64,000 nt of DNA from Salipiger sp. H15. Its GTDB lineage: Bacteria > Pseudomonadota > Alphaproteobacteria > Rhodobacterales > Rhodobacteraceae. This document shows, piece by piece, positions 28,416-37,150 of this stretch (positions within the stretch are counted from its first letter, which is position 1; each line of letters opens with the position of its first letter). The notes beneath the pieces were generated by a model. That model ran no database searches. It saw nothing but the letters and a program-made list of their open reading frames with translations, and had not been told where the DNA came from. The position numbers and the translations under genes were made by a program. The stretch is from NCBI RefSeq assembly GCF_040409955.1, contig NZ_CP123384.1, positions 620,001-684,000 on the forward strand, written 5' to 3'.

Positions 28416-29681
28416 TCAGCCGCGCCCCTTCCAGGGCACCAGCTTGCGCTCGGCGAGGCGCATCAGCATGTCGATGCCGAAGCCGATCACCCCGATGAGG
28501 ATGATCCCCATGATCACGATGTCGGTCAGCTGGAACTTCGAGGCGACCATGATCATCATGCCGGCGCCCTTCTCGGCCGCCACCAGCTCGGCGGCCACGA
28601 CGGTGCCCCAGCAGACCCCCATCGCCACCCGCGCGCCGGTGAAGATGTCGGGCAGCGAGTTCGGGATGATCACGTGGCGCAGGATCTGCACCTTCGACGC
28701 CCCGAGCGAATAGGCCGCGTGGACCTTCGAGATCTTCACCCCCGAGACCCCCGAGCGCGCCGCGATGGCCATGATCCAGAGCGCCGCGAGGAAGAGCAGG
28801 ATGATCTTGCCCGTTTCGCCGATGCCCGCCCAGATGATCACCAGCGGAATGAGCGCCAGCGGCGGCACCGGGCGCATGAACTCGACGATCGGGTCGAACC
28901 AGCCGCGGAACCAGTCGGAAAGCCCCATGGCGTAGCCAAGCGGAATGCCGATCAGCGCGCCGAAGAAGAAGCCCGCGATCACCCGGAAGAGCGACCAGCC
29001 GAGATGTTCCCAGAGCGTGCTGTCGCGGTAGCCGTCGCGGGCAATCTCGACCAGCCGCGCCACCACCGCCTCGGGCGCGGGCAGCCAGATCGGCTCCATC
29101 TGCCAGCCCTTGGCGGGCTCGAAGTTGAGCGTGCCCTTGGGCGACATGCCGACACGGCCATAGTCGGTTTCCACCGAGCTGCCCGGCGCGATCGGCTGAC
29201 CGTTGACCGCAACGATGGTGTGACCCTGATCGCGGCCATATTCGTCGTTCTCGTCCACCCGCAGCAGCCCCGAGCGCCACGCGCCGACGCTGGCGGCGTC
29301 GTTCTTCGCCCAGCCCTCGCCGGGCGCGACCTCGGGATCGGCGCTTTCCGCCCCGACCGGGAAGACCCGCACGGTCACCGTGGCCTCGTCGGGCGCGACG
29401 CCCTCGGCCTCGGCGGTGTAGGTGAAGCTGGCATCGCCCACGAAGGGCCCCGGCGCGTGCAGGAAGGACGGCACCCAGTGCGAGCCGGTGAAGGCGCCCC
29501 AGAGCAGAAATATCGTCAGGATCGAGATCACGCTGGCGATCCGGCTCGGGCGTACCGCGCTCTCGTCGCCGAAGGTCACCGTCTTGCGCGCGACGAAGTC
29601 GTTGAGCGCGCGGTGCACCAGCAGCCGCACCAGCACCCAGCTCACCACGAAGATGGCGATGTAGAGGGCAAAGACGATCAT
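28416..29681 (-). CDS. tauC: Taurine ABC transporter permease with a large periplasmic insertion
   Basis: 421 residues; TauC/SsuC permeases are usually 250-280. Two N-terminal helices (about 2-22 and 48-66) are followed by about 130 residues predicted outside the membrane (FTYTAEAEGVAPDEATVTV to LNFEPAKGW), then the ordinary permease core with EAA loop AAYSLGASKVQILRHVIIP. The ATG overlaps the tauB stop by four bases. The core clearly belongs to the nitrate/sulfonate/taurine permeases; substrate assignment comes from tauA and the divergent tpa. Confidence 0.87.
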   Translation of the reverse strand: MIVFALYIAIFVVSWVLVRLLVHRALNDFVARKTVTFGDESAVRPSRIASVISILTIFLLWGAFTGSHWVPSFLHAPGPFVGDASFTYTAEAEGVAPDEATVTVRVFPVGAESADPEVAPGEGWAKNDAASVGAWRSGLLRVDENDEYGRDQGHTIVAVNGQPIAPGSSVETDYGRVGMSPKGTLNFEPAKGWQMEPIWLPAPEAVVARLVEIARDGYRDSTLWEHLGWSLFRVIAGFFFGALIGIPLGYAMGLSDWFRGWFDPIVEFMRPVPPLALIPLVIIWAGIGETGKIILLFLAALWIMAIAARSGVSGVKISKVHAAYSLGASKVQILRHVIIPNSLPDIFTGARVAMGVCWGTVVAAELVAAEKGAGMMIMVASKFQLTDIVIMGIILIGVIGFGIDMLMRLAERKLVPWKGRG

Positions 29682-30493
29682 GATGCGGCCCCCGCGATCT
29701 CGCTGCGGCCCATGATCTCTTCCTCCATGTCCCAGATCATCCCGAGGATCTCCTCGCGCGTCGAGGCGAAGTCGGGGTGCTTCTTGACCGCGCGCAGGTC
29801 CTGCCCGGCGCCGAGGTCGGCAAAGGGCAAACGGTACTCGCGGTGGATGCGGCCCGGGCGCGGCGCCATGACCAGCAGCCGCTCGCCCAGGAGCAGCGCT
29901 TCCTCGACCGAGTGGGTGATCAGGATGATGGTCTTGCCGGTCTCCTTCCAGAGCTTCAGCACGAGGCTCTGCATCTTCTCGCGCGTGAGCGCGTCGAGCG
30001 CCCCCAGCGGCTCGTCCATGAGGATCACGTCGGGATCGTTGGCAAGGCAGCGGGCCAGCGCCACGCGCTGCTGCATGCCGCCCGAAAGCTCGTAGACCGC
30101 CTTTTCCTTGAAGTCGCGCAGCCCCACCACCTCGAGCAGGTGATCGACGGTCGGCCCGTAGTCGCGCGCGCGCCGCCCGGCCATGCGCGGGCCGAAGCTG
30201 ACGTTGTCGCGCACGTTCATCCATTCGAAGAGCGCGCCCTGCTGGAACACCATGCCCCGCTCGGCGGCCGGGCCGCGCACCTCGTGGCCACCCAGGATGA
30301 TCTTGCCCTCGGTGGGCGCGAGGAAGCCCGCGACGATGTTGAGCAAGGTCGTCTTGCCGCAGCCCGAAGGGCCCAGCACCGACAACAGCTCGCCCTGCGC
30401 GAGGTCCAGCGAGACGTCCTTCAGCGCCTGCACCGAGCTGCCGTTCGGCAGATCGAAGCGCATGGAGAGGTTCTGGATCGATAGTCCGCTCAT
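29678..30493 (-). CDS. tauB: Taurine ABC transporter ATP-binding protein
   Basis: 271 residues. Walker A GPSGCGKTTLL, Q-loop FQQGALFEW, signature LSGGMQQRVALARC, Walker B VILMDEPLGALD and THSVEEAL are intact, as in TauB/SsuB. The C-terminal tail (FASTREEILGMIWDMEEEIM) is typical of roseobacter taurine ATPases. It lies between tauA (113 bases, with a stem-loop) and tauC (ATGA overlap). Confidence 0.9.
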   Translation of the reverse strand: MSGLSIQNLSMRFDLPNGSSVQALKDVSLDLAQGELLSVLGPSGCGKTTLLNIVAGFLAPTEGKIILGGHEVRGPAAERGMVFQQGALFEWMNVRDNVSFGPRMAGRRARDYGPTVDHLLEVVGLRDFKEKAVYELSGGMQQRVALARCLANDPDVILMDEPLGALDALTREKMQSLVLKLWKETGKTIILITHSVEEALLLGERLLVMAPRPGRIHREYRLPFADLGAGQDLRAVKKHPDFASTREEILGMIWDMEEEIMGRSEIAGAAS

Positions 30494-30563
30494 GTTCCGC
30501 CTTTCGCGGCCCTGCACCGCGGTCCCGGGGGTATGCCCCCCTGTGTCGTTCTGATGCGAAGAC

Positions 30564-30589
30564 CCCGGCGGCAGCCCCCCGCCGCCGGG
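30564..30589 (-). repeat. Stem-loop between tauA and tauB
   Basis: CCCGGCGGC at 30564-30572 pairs with GCCGCCGGG at 30581-30589. Such hairpins right after a binding-protein gene often protect its mRNA or cause partial termination, giving more binding protein than ATPase. No T-run follows. Confidence 0.55.
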
Positions 30590-30606
30590 ATCCGAAGCGC
30601 CGGAGC

Positions 30607-31599
30607 TTACATCGAGCCCGCCGCGGCGAGCGGCCCGGTGTTCACGTGGTCGGCGTAGCTGTCGAGCGCCGCGTCGATCGAGCCCGCCGCGACAAAGACA
30701 TCCGCCACGCCCTTCATGAAGTCGCCCGCGCCGCCGCCGAGCCACTTGCCCGAGAGCTGCTCTTCCGCCGTCGGGAAGACGAAGGTCGCCATGGTCTCGG
30801 CGGTCGCCGCCTCGTCCATGCCCGCGTCCTTGGCGATCACCGGCAGCATCTTGGCCTGGTTCGCCTCGTCGGCCCACATAGCGTTGGCATCGGCGGTCAC
30901 CTTCAGGAAGGCGGCGACGAGGTCCGAGTGCTCGGCCACCCAGGAGGCCGGGCCGGAGGTCACGTCGAAGACGAGGATGCCCAGCTCTTCCTTCTCGGCG
31001 CCGGTCAGCAGCACGTTGCCGTGCTCCTTCATCCGGCGCAGCGAGCCGCCCCAGCCGCAGGCCATGTCGACCGCGCCCTGCGCGATGGCGGCAGCACCGT
31101 CCGGCGGGGCCATGTCGACGATCTCGAGGCTGGCGAGGTCGACGCCGAAGTGGTCCATCTGCTTGAGGAACCCGTAATGCGCCGCGGTGCCGAGCGGCAC
31201 GGCGACCTTCTTGCCCGCCAGTTCCGAGGCACTGTCCTTGTCGATCTCGAGCTCGGAGCGCACGACGCAGTTGTCGTTGTCGGCGTAGCTCACCGCCACG
31301 TCGAGCGCCTGCAGGTCCTGCCCGGCCGAGGTCGCGACCACGAAGGGCGGCACGCCCTGGCTCACCGACAGCTGCACGTCGCCCGAGGCCATCGCCGCCG
31401 ACATTGCCGTGCCGGTGTCGAAGCTCACCCAGTTGATCTCGGTGCCCATGACCTCTTCGTACATGCCGGTCGCCTTGGCGTATTCGAAGGGCATGGGCCA
31501 CTCGAGGAAATAGCCCACGGTGACCGTCTCGGCGCTCGCCATCCCGGCCAGAAGCGCCGCGGCGCCCGCCGCACCCATCAGGGTCTTCTTGATCGTCAT
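30607..31599 (-). CDS. tauA: Taurine ABC transporter substrate-binding protein
   Basis: 330 residues from the ATG at 31599, with a signal peptide ending GMASA. Mature start ETVTVGYFLEWPMPFEYAKA, then DVQLSVSQGVPPFVVATSAGQDLQ and the ACGWGGSLRRM region fit TauA-type periplasmic binders. It should capture taurine for TauBC. It heads tauABC and diverges from taurine:pyruvate aminotransferase across 372 bases, strongly supporting the substrate. Confidence 0.9.
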   Translation of the reverse strand: MTIKKTLMGAAGAAALLAGMASAETVTVGYFLEWPMPFEYAKATGMYEEVMGTEINWVSFDTGTAMSAAMASGDVQLSVSQGVPPFVVATSAGQDLQALDVAVSYADNDNCVVRSELEIDKDSASELAGKKVAVPLGTAAHYGFLKQMDHFGVDLASLEIVDMAPPDGAAAIAQGAVDMACGWGGSLRRMKEHGNVLLTGAEKEELGILVFDVTSGPASWVAEHSDLVAAFLKVTADANAMWADEANQAKMLPVIAKDAGMDEAATAETMATFVFPTAEEQLSGKWLGGGAGDFMKGVADVFVAAGSIDAALDSYADHVNTGPLAAAGSM

Positions 31600-31971
31600 C
31601 TTGTCACTCCCGTTTCGCCGCCCCGTCCTGTGTCGCGGGGCTTGTGCATGGCCGGCACTTTGGCGTGCCTGGCTCAGCCTAGATCGGACTTGAAAAGACA
31701 CGCCCGATCAATGGGCAATGCCCGCAGAAACGGCAGTTACCCGGGGGGCAGCAAGGTAAGCTGCCCAATCCCCGGGCACTGGCGCCCGGGAATGCCCCGC
31801 GGTTGCTGGCCGAAGCGCCGGAATGGCCCCATGGGCTGGCAATCTGGCCCTATATCAACCCGCATTCTGGCACTAAGACTTCGCGCCTCTTCTGGCACAT
31901 GTGCTAGCATCCCGCATCGCGGAGTCACGCCTTTGCGCCCGTCGCGGCGCCCGGATTTCAGGAGAGCTTCC
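31600..31971. promoter_or_regulatory. Divergent tauA/tpa control region with a long hairpin
   Basis: This 372-base gap separates tauABC from tpa. At 31741-31775, CCGGGGGGCAGC can pair with GCTGCC and CCCCGG across a 7-base loop, with a 4-base bulge; it could be a terminator or a protein site. Known taurine operons in related bacteria are controlled by the MocR-type TauR, but I see no confident TauR repeat and no tauR gene in the window. No reading frame is apparent. Confidence 0.5.
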
Positions 31972-33369
31972 ATGGACGGCACCCTCACCCAGAACGATCT
32001 CAGCCACGTGGTCGAAGCCGACAAGGCCCACGTCTGGCACCACCTCGTGCAGCACAAGCAGTTCGAGACGAACGACCCCAAGATCATCGTCGAGGGCAAG
32101 GGCATGCGCGTCTGGGACCAGACCGGCCGCGAGCAGCTCGACGCGGTCTCGGGCGCGGTTTGGACGGTGAACGTCGGCTACGGCCGCAAGACCATCGTCG
32201 ACGCGATCTCGGCGCAGCTGATGAAGCTGAACTACTACGCCGGTGCCGCGGGCTCGATCCCCGGCGCGCTGTTCGCCGAGAAGCTGATCTCGAAGATGCC
32301 GGGCATGAGCCGCGTCTACTATTGCAACTCGGGCTCCGAGGCGAACGAGAAGGCCTTCAAGATGGTCCGCCAGATCGCGCACAAGCGCTACGGCGGCAAG
32401 AAGCACAAGATCCTCTACCGCGAGCGCGACTACCACGGCACCACCATCGGCGCCCTGTCGGCCGGTGGCCAGCTCGAGCGCAACGCCCAATACGGCCCCT
32501 TCGCGCCGGGCTTCGTGTCGGTGCCGCATTGCCTCGAGTACCGCGCCGGTGACCAGGGCTGGGGCGACCTCTCGGGCGAGGCCTATGGCCAGCGCGCGGC
32601 GGATGCCATCGAGGAGGTGATCCTGCGCGAGGGCCCCGACACCGTCGGCGCCATCTGCCTCGAGCCGGTGACCGCGGGCGGCGGCGTGATCGTGCCCCCG
32701 GCCGGCTACTGGCAGCGCGTGCAGGAAATCTGCCGCAAGTACGACGTGCTGCTGCACATCGACGAGGTGGTCTGCGGCGTCGGCCGGACCGGCACCTGGT
32801 TCGGCTACCAGCACTACGGCGTCGAGCCCGATTTCGTGACCATGGCCAAGGGCGTCGCCTCTGGCTACGCGGCGATCGCCTGCTGCGTCACCAACGAGCG
32901 CGTCTTCGACCTGTTCAAGGACGATGCAACCGATCCGATGAACTACTTCCGCGACATCTCGACCTTCGGCGGCTGCACCGCCGGCCCCGCTGCCGCGCTG
33001 GAGAACATGCGCATCATCGAGGACGAGAACCTGCTCGAGAACACCACGGCGATGGGCGAGTACATGCTCGGGCAGCTCGAGGCGCTGAAGGACAGGCACG
33101 CGGTCGTCGGCGAGGCGCGCGGCAAGGGCCTCTTCCTCGGCGCCGAGCTGGTGACCGACCGCGCCACCCGCGAGCCGATGGACGAGAAGCGCACCGCTGC
33201 CGTGGTCGCCGAGGTCAACAATCGCGGCGTCATCATCGGCATGACCAACCGCTCGATCCCCGGCTACAACAACACGCTGTGCTTCGCCCCGGCACTCATC
33301 GCCACCAAGGACGACATCGACCAGATCGTCGAGGCCGTGGACGGCGCGCTGGGAACGGTCTTCGGCTGA
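31972..33369 (+). CDS. tpa: Taurine:pyruvate aminotransferase
   Basis: 465 residues, the length of Tpa. It converts taurine plus pyruvate to sulfoacetaldehyde and alanine. It is a class-III PLP aminotransferase with NSGSEANEKAFKMVRQ (PLP-phosphate site), YRERDYHGTTIGALSAGG, LLHIDEVVCGVGRTG and the PLP lysine in MAKGVASGYAAI. AGGAGAG precedes the ATG. The divergent tauABC supports the role. A related omega-amino-acid transaminase is the main alternative. The next step, sulfoacetaldehyde acetyltransferase, is not in the window. Confidence 0.9.
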   Translation: MDGTLTQNDLSHVVEADKAHVWHHLVQHKQFETNDPKIIVEGKGMRVWDQTGREQLDAVSGAVWTVNVGYGRKTIVDAISAQLMKLNYYAGAAGSIPGALFAEKLISKMPGMSRVYYCNSGSEANEKAFKMVRQIAHKRYGGKKHKILYRERDYHGTTIGALSAGGQLERNAQYGPFAPGFVSVPHCLEYRAGDQGWGDLSGEAYGQRAADAIEEVILREGPDTVGAICLEPVTAGGGVIVPPAGYWQRVQEICRKYDVLLHIDEVVCGVGRTGTWFGYQHYGVEPDFVTMAKGVASGYAAIACCVTNERVFDLFKDDATDPMNYFRDISTFGGCTAGPAAALENMRIIEDENLLENTTAMGEYMLGQLEALKDRHAVVGEARGKGLFLGAELVTDRATREPMDEKRTAAVVAEVNNRGVIIGMTNRSIPGYNNTLCFAPALIATKDDIDQIVEAVDGALGTVFG

Positions 33370-33370
33370 G

Positions 33371-34069
33371 ATGACCGGACACCGCATGAACGCCCACGGG
33401 CAGCCCATCGGGCTGCCCGTCGACGGGAGTTTCCCCCGACCGCTGCCCCCGCGCAGCCCGATGACGGGCCGCTTCGTGACCCTCGAGCCGACGCGCGCGG
33501 ACCACGCCGCCGCGCTCTTCGAGGCCTTCGAGAAAGACGGCAGCGGCGCCAACTGGACCTACCTGCCGGGCGAGCCGCTGCCTGACCTCGCCGCCGCGGA
33601 GGAGTGGTTAACCCGCTGCGCCGAAAGCACGGATCCGCTCTTCCACACGCTCTGCACGCCGGATGGCACGCCGGTGGGAATCGCTTCCTACCTTCGGATC
33701 GACCCGGCCAACGGCGTGATCGAGGTCGGGCACATCCATTTCAGCCCCCTGCTGCAACGCAGCCCGGCGGCCACCGAAGCGATGTACCTGATGATGAGGC
33801 GCGCCTTCGACGAGCTGGGCTATCGCCGCTACGAGTGGAAGTGCGACGCGCTCAACGCACCGTCGCGCAAGGCGGCAGAGCGGCTCGGCTTCACCTACGA
33901 GGGCACCTTCCGGCAAGCCGTGGTGACCAAGGGCCGCAACCGCGACACCGCGTGGTTCTCGATCCTCGATGCCGAGTGGCCGCGCCTGCGCGCGCGTTTC
34001 GAGGCCTGGCTCGATCCGGCGAACTTCGACGCCGACGGCCGGCAGATCACCCGCCTGTCAGACCTTTAA
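33371..34069 (+). CDS. GNAT family N-acetyltransferase (RimJ/RimL-like)
   Basis: 232 residues. The acetyl-CoA-binding core is GRFVTLEPTRADHAAAL to FDELGYRRYEWKCDALNAPSRKAAERLGFTYEGTFRQ, the pattern of RimJ/RimL-type acetyltransferases, with a C-terminal DTAWFSILDAEWP. Target unknown. It starts one base after the tpa stop; an alternative ATG at 33386 has a slightly better ribosome site. Co-transcription with tpa is likely, but a role in taurine use is not implied. Confidence 0.88.
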   Translation: MTGHRMNAHGQPIGLPVDGSFPRPLPPRSPMTGRFVTLEPTRADHAAALFEAFEKDGSGANWTYLPGEPLPDLAAAEEWLTRCAESTDPLFHTLCTPDGTPVGIASYLRIDPANGVIEVGHIHFSPLLQRSPAATEAMYLMMRRAFDELGYRRYEWKCDALNAPSRKAAERLGFTYEGTFRQAVVTKGRNRDTAWFSILDAEWPRLRARFEAWLDPANFDADGRQITRLSDL

Positions 34070-34076
34070 ATACCTG

Positions 34077-34111
34077 TAAAACAATAAAAAAGGGCCGCGT
34101 AACCGCGGCCC
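34077..34111 (-). terminator. Terminator of the HU gene
   Basis: GGGCCGCG at 34092-34099 pairs with CGCGGCCC at 34104-34111 around TAAC. On the minus strand it is followed by TTTTTTATTGTTTT, a classical intrinsic terminator for the HU gene ending at 34135. Confidence 0.88.
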
Positions 34112-34134
34112 TGTGCTCACGCGAGCAGGAAAGA

Positions 34135-34422
34135 TCAGCCGTTAACGCTGTCCTTCAGCGCCTTCGCGATGGTCATCTTGACCACCTTGTCGGCCTCTTT
34201 CTTGAACTGCTCGCCGGTGGCGGGGTTGCGCACCATGCGCTCGGGACGCTCACGGCAGTAGATCTTGCCAACGCCCGGGAGAGTCACGGCGCCGCCGCCT
34301 GCAACTTCCTTGGTGATGATGTCGGTGATCGCTTCCAGAGCGGTCGACGCGGTCTTCTTGTCGGCACCCATCTCTTCCGCCAGAGCGGCCACGAGTTGGG
34401 TTTTGGTCATCGGCTTCGCCAT
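34135..34422 (-). CDS. hup: HU-family nucleoid DNA-binding protein
   Basis: 95 residues, the HU/IHF size. The dimer DNA-bending fold shows MTKTQLVAALAEEMGADKKTA, GAVTLPGVGKIYCRERPERM with the beta-arm region RNPATGEQF, and KKEADKVVKM. It binds DNA without strong sequence preference and compacts the nucleoid. GGAGAC precedes the ATG. The upstream region is relatively AT-rich and has a small ACTCTA-TG-TAGAGT palindrome at 34475-34488. Confidence 0.95.
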   Translation of the reverse strand: MAKPMTKTQLVAALAEEMGADKKTASTALEAITDIITKEVAGGGAVTLPGVGKIYCRERPERMVRNPATGEQFKKEADKVVKMTIAKALKDSVNG

Positions 34423-34554
34423 TTCATGGTCTCCTTGAACTGCCCGAGTACTTGGGCCCCATTGAGGTCACTTAACTCTATGTAGAGTCGAAACACAACG
34501 AATAGTGGCTTATTGCAAGAGAAATCTACGCGAATTGCGCTGTAAACTGCCAAG

Positions 34555-36039
34555 TCACAGGAAGGCTGTTTCGTCGAAGCTACGCAATTTGCGGCTGTGG
34601 ATCCTCTCGAGGGGCATCGAACGGAGATGTTCCATGGCTCTTATCCCGATCATCAGGTGACGCGCCACCTGAGTCTTGTAGAAATCGGAGGCCATGCCGG
34701 GCAGTTTCAATTCTCCGTGCAGCGGCTTGTCGCTGACGCAGAGCAACGTGCCGTAGGGCACCCGGAAGCGGAAGCCGTTGGCGGCGATCGTCGCGCTCTC
34801 CATGTCCAGCGCCACGGCGCGGCACTGGCTCAGGCGCTGCACCGGTCCGCTCTGGTCGCGCAGCTCCCAGTTGCGGTTGTCGACCGAGGCGACGGTGCCC
34901 GTGCGCATGACCCGCTTGAGGTCATACCCCGAAAGCTGCGTCTCCTCCTCGACCGCGTCCTCGAGCGCCACCTGGATCTCGGCGAGCGCCGGGATCGGCA
35001 CCCAGACCGGCAGGTCGTCGTCCAGCACCTTGTCCTCGCGCAGGTATGCATGGGCCAGAACGAAATCGCCAAGGCTCTGCGAGTTGCGCAGCCCGGCGCA
35101 ATGCCCGACCATCAGCCAGGCATGCGGGCGCAGCACCGCGATGTGGTCGGTCGCCGTCTTGGCGTTCGACGGCCCCACCCCGATATTGACCAGCGTGATC
35201 CCCGAGCCGTCCTTGCGCTTGAGGTGGTAGGTCGGCATCTGCGGCATCTTCGCGCTGAGCGGGATCTCGGTGTCCGCCGAGGTGATTTCGACATTTCCCG
35301 TGGACACGAAGGACACGTAGCCGCTCTCGGGCTTCGCCAGCTGGGCGCGGGCATAGGCCTCGAACTCGCTGACGTAGAACTGGTAGTTGGTGAAGAGCAC
35401 GTGGTTCTGGAAATGCGCCGGGTCGGTCGCGGTGTAGTGCGCCAGCCGCGCCAGCGAATAGTCCACGCGCTGCGCGGTGAAGGGCGCCAGCGGCTCTGCC
35501 CCGTCGGGCGCGGGCTTGGCCACGCCGTTGACGATGTCGTCATTGGTGCTGCCGAGGTCCGGCACGTCGAAGACGTCGCGCAGGATGAACTGCGCCGCCC
35601 CCTCCTGCGGCACGGTCAGCTCGGGAAAGTTGGACACGGCGAAATGCACCGGCATGGGCGTCGCCGACAGGCCCACCTGCACCGGCACGCCGTGGTTCTC
35701 GATGAGCAGGCCGATCTGCTGTTTCAGGTACTGCCGAAACAGGTCCGGCCGGGTGATCGAGGTGGCATGGGTGCCGGGCGCCGAGACGTGGCCGAAGCTG
35801 AGCCGGCTGTCGACCTTGGCAAAGCTCGTGGTGGTGATCCGCACCTCGGGGTAGAAGGCACGGTAGCGGACACCGGGGTGACCCTCGACCATCGAGGACA
35901 GGAACCGGTCCTTCAGGAACTCCGCGGCCTGCGAATAGAGCATGCACAGCCGCTCGACCGCCGCCTCGGCGGTATCGAAAAGCTCCGGTGCCGGGGCCTC
36001 GGGGGATACGATCTGCAACTTCGCCTGCATGTCCTGCAT
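34555..36039 (-). CDS. amn: AMP nucleosidase
   Basis: 494 residues, typical of Amn. It cleaves AMP to adenine and ribose 5-phosphate. The N-terminal Amn domain has AEFLKDRFLSSM and HPGVRYRAFYPEVRI. The C-terminal phosphorylase-like domain has TLVNIGVGPSNAKTATDHIAVLRPHAWLMVGHCAGLR and ALDMESATIAANGFRFRVPYGTLL, with the conserved nucleotide-site glutamate. It diverges from the topoisomerase gene across 130 bases. Confidence 0.95.
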   Translation of the reverse strand: MQDMQAKLQIVSPEAPAPELFDTAEAAVERLCMLYSQAAEFLKDRFLSSMVEGHPGVRYRAFYPEVRITTTSFAKVDSRLSFGHVSAPGTHATSITRPDLFRQYLKQQIGLLIENHGVPVQVGLSATPMPVHFAVSNFPELTVPQEGAAQFILRDVFDVPDLGSTNDDIVNGVAKPAPDGAEPLAPFTAQRVDYSLARLAHYTATDPAHFQNHVLFTNYQFYVSEFEAYARAQLAKPESGYVSFVSTGNVEITSADTEIPLSAKMPQMPTYHLKRKDGSGITLVNIGVGPSNAKTATDHIAVLRPHAWLMVGHCAGLRNSQSLGDFVLAHAYLREDKVLDDDLPVWVPIPALAEIQVALEDAVEEETQLSGYDLKRVMRTGTVASVDNRNWELRDQSGPVQRLSQCRAVALDMESATIAANGFRFRVPYGTLLCVSDKPLHGELKLPGMASDFYKTQVARHLMIGIRAMEHLRSMPLERIHSRKLRSFDETAFL

Positions 36040-36169
36040 CTGCGGCTCCTTCCGCTATTTTGCCGGCCAGCGTGGCAGGAAGATGTGACGGGTTCAAGTC
36101 GTCGCGGCATGGCCTGAACCGGTGCAGGGCGGCGGCGGAACCCGCCCGCGCGCCGCCGCGTTCGCAGGC

Positions 36170-37147
36170 ATGACACCGCACCCCGACCTCGTCTACTACC
36201 CCGACAGCCGCCCCGGCATCCTGAGGCGGCGCTGCGGGCGCGGCTTTTCCTACATCGCCCCCGACGGCACGCGCATCGACGCGGCCGAGGAGCGTGCCCG
36301 GATACGGGCGCTGGCCGTGCCGCCGGCCTACGAGCAGGTGTGGATCTGCCCGCGCCCCGACGGCCACCTGCAGGCCACCGGGCGCGACGCGCGCGATCGC
36401 AAGCAATACCGCTATCACCCCGACTGGACGGCATTTCGGGCAGAACGGAAATACGGTCATCTCGCCGAGTTCGGCGAGGCGCTGCCCGGCCTTCGCCGCA
36501 GCATTCTCACCCAGCTCCGCGCCCGAGAGCCCGGCGACAAGGGCTTCGCCCTCGCCGCCACGCTCGCCCTGCTCGACCGCGCCGGGCTGCGCGTCGGCAA
36601 CGCCGATTACGCGCTCGAGAATGGCAGCTACGGCGCGACCACGCTGCGCCGAACACATCTGAAGCTCGATGGCGAGGTGCTGCACCTGCGCTTTCCGGCC
36701 AAGGGCGGCAAGCGCGTCCACCGGCAGCTGCGCGACCGCACGCTGCAGCGCGCGCTGACCCGGCTCGGCGATCTTCCCGGCAAGGAGCTGATCGCCTGGC
36801 TCGATGCGAATGGCACGGCCCATGCGCTGCGCTCGGACGAGGTCAACCGCTGGCTCGCCGAGCGCACCGGCAACCCCGAGCTGACCGCCAAGACATTCCG
36901 CACCTGGAACGGCAGCGTCGCGGCGCTCGAGGCCGCGATCCGCGCGGAAACGGTCAGCATCAGGGGGATGGCAGAGGCGGCGGCGGAACGGCTCGCCAAC
37001 ACGCCCGCCGTGGCGCGCAGCTCCTATATCCATCCGAAGGTGATCGCGCTTGCCGAGGAAGGGCTGCCGCCGGAGCTCGCGCGCGCCCCCGACCGGCCCG
37101 GGCTGCGCCGCGCCGAGGCGCAGCTGCTTGCCCTTCTGGAGCGCTGA
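36170..37147 (+). CDS. DNA topoisomerase IB (poxvirus/eukaryote type)
   Basis: 325 residues. It relaxes supercoils through a 3'-phosphotyrosyl intermediate. Bacterial TopIB features: N-terminal SRPGILRRRCGRGFSYIAPDG, the catalytic RKYH-type KQYRYHPDW, GLRVGNADYALENGSYGATTL, the HAL-like arginine/histidine segment NGTAHALRSDEVNRWLAE, and the nucleophile tyrosine in RSSYIHPKVI. All catalytic residues look present. The chosen ATG has a weak ribosome site. The stop lies three bases from that of the convergent transglycosylase gene. Confidence 0.92.
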   Translation: MTPHPDLVYYPDSRPGILRRRCGRGFSYIAPDGTRIDAAEERARIRALAVPPAYEQVWICPRPDGHLQATGRDARDRKQYRYHPDWTAFRAERKYGHLAEFGEALPGLRRSILTQLRAREPGDKGFALAATLALLDRAGLRVGNADYALENGSYGATTLRRTHLKLDGEVLHLRFPAKGGKRVHRQLRDRTLQRALTRLGDLPGKELIAWLDANGTAHALRSDEVNRWLAERTGNPELTAKTFRTWNGSVAALEAAIRAETVSIRGMAEAAAERLANTPAVARSSYIHPKVIALAEEGLPPELARAPDRPGLRRAEAQLLALLER

Positions 37148-37150
37148 GGC

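Noticed and set aside
31680..31700. ATCGGACTTGAA as a TauR-type operator in the tauA/tpa region
   Set aside because: Resembles the taurine regulator repeat as I recall it only loosely and occurs once, without the needed second repeat.
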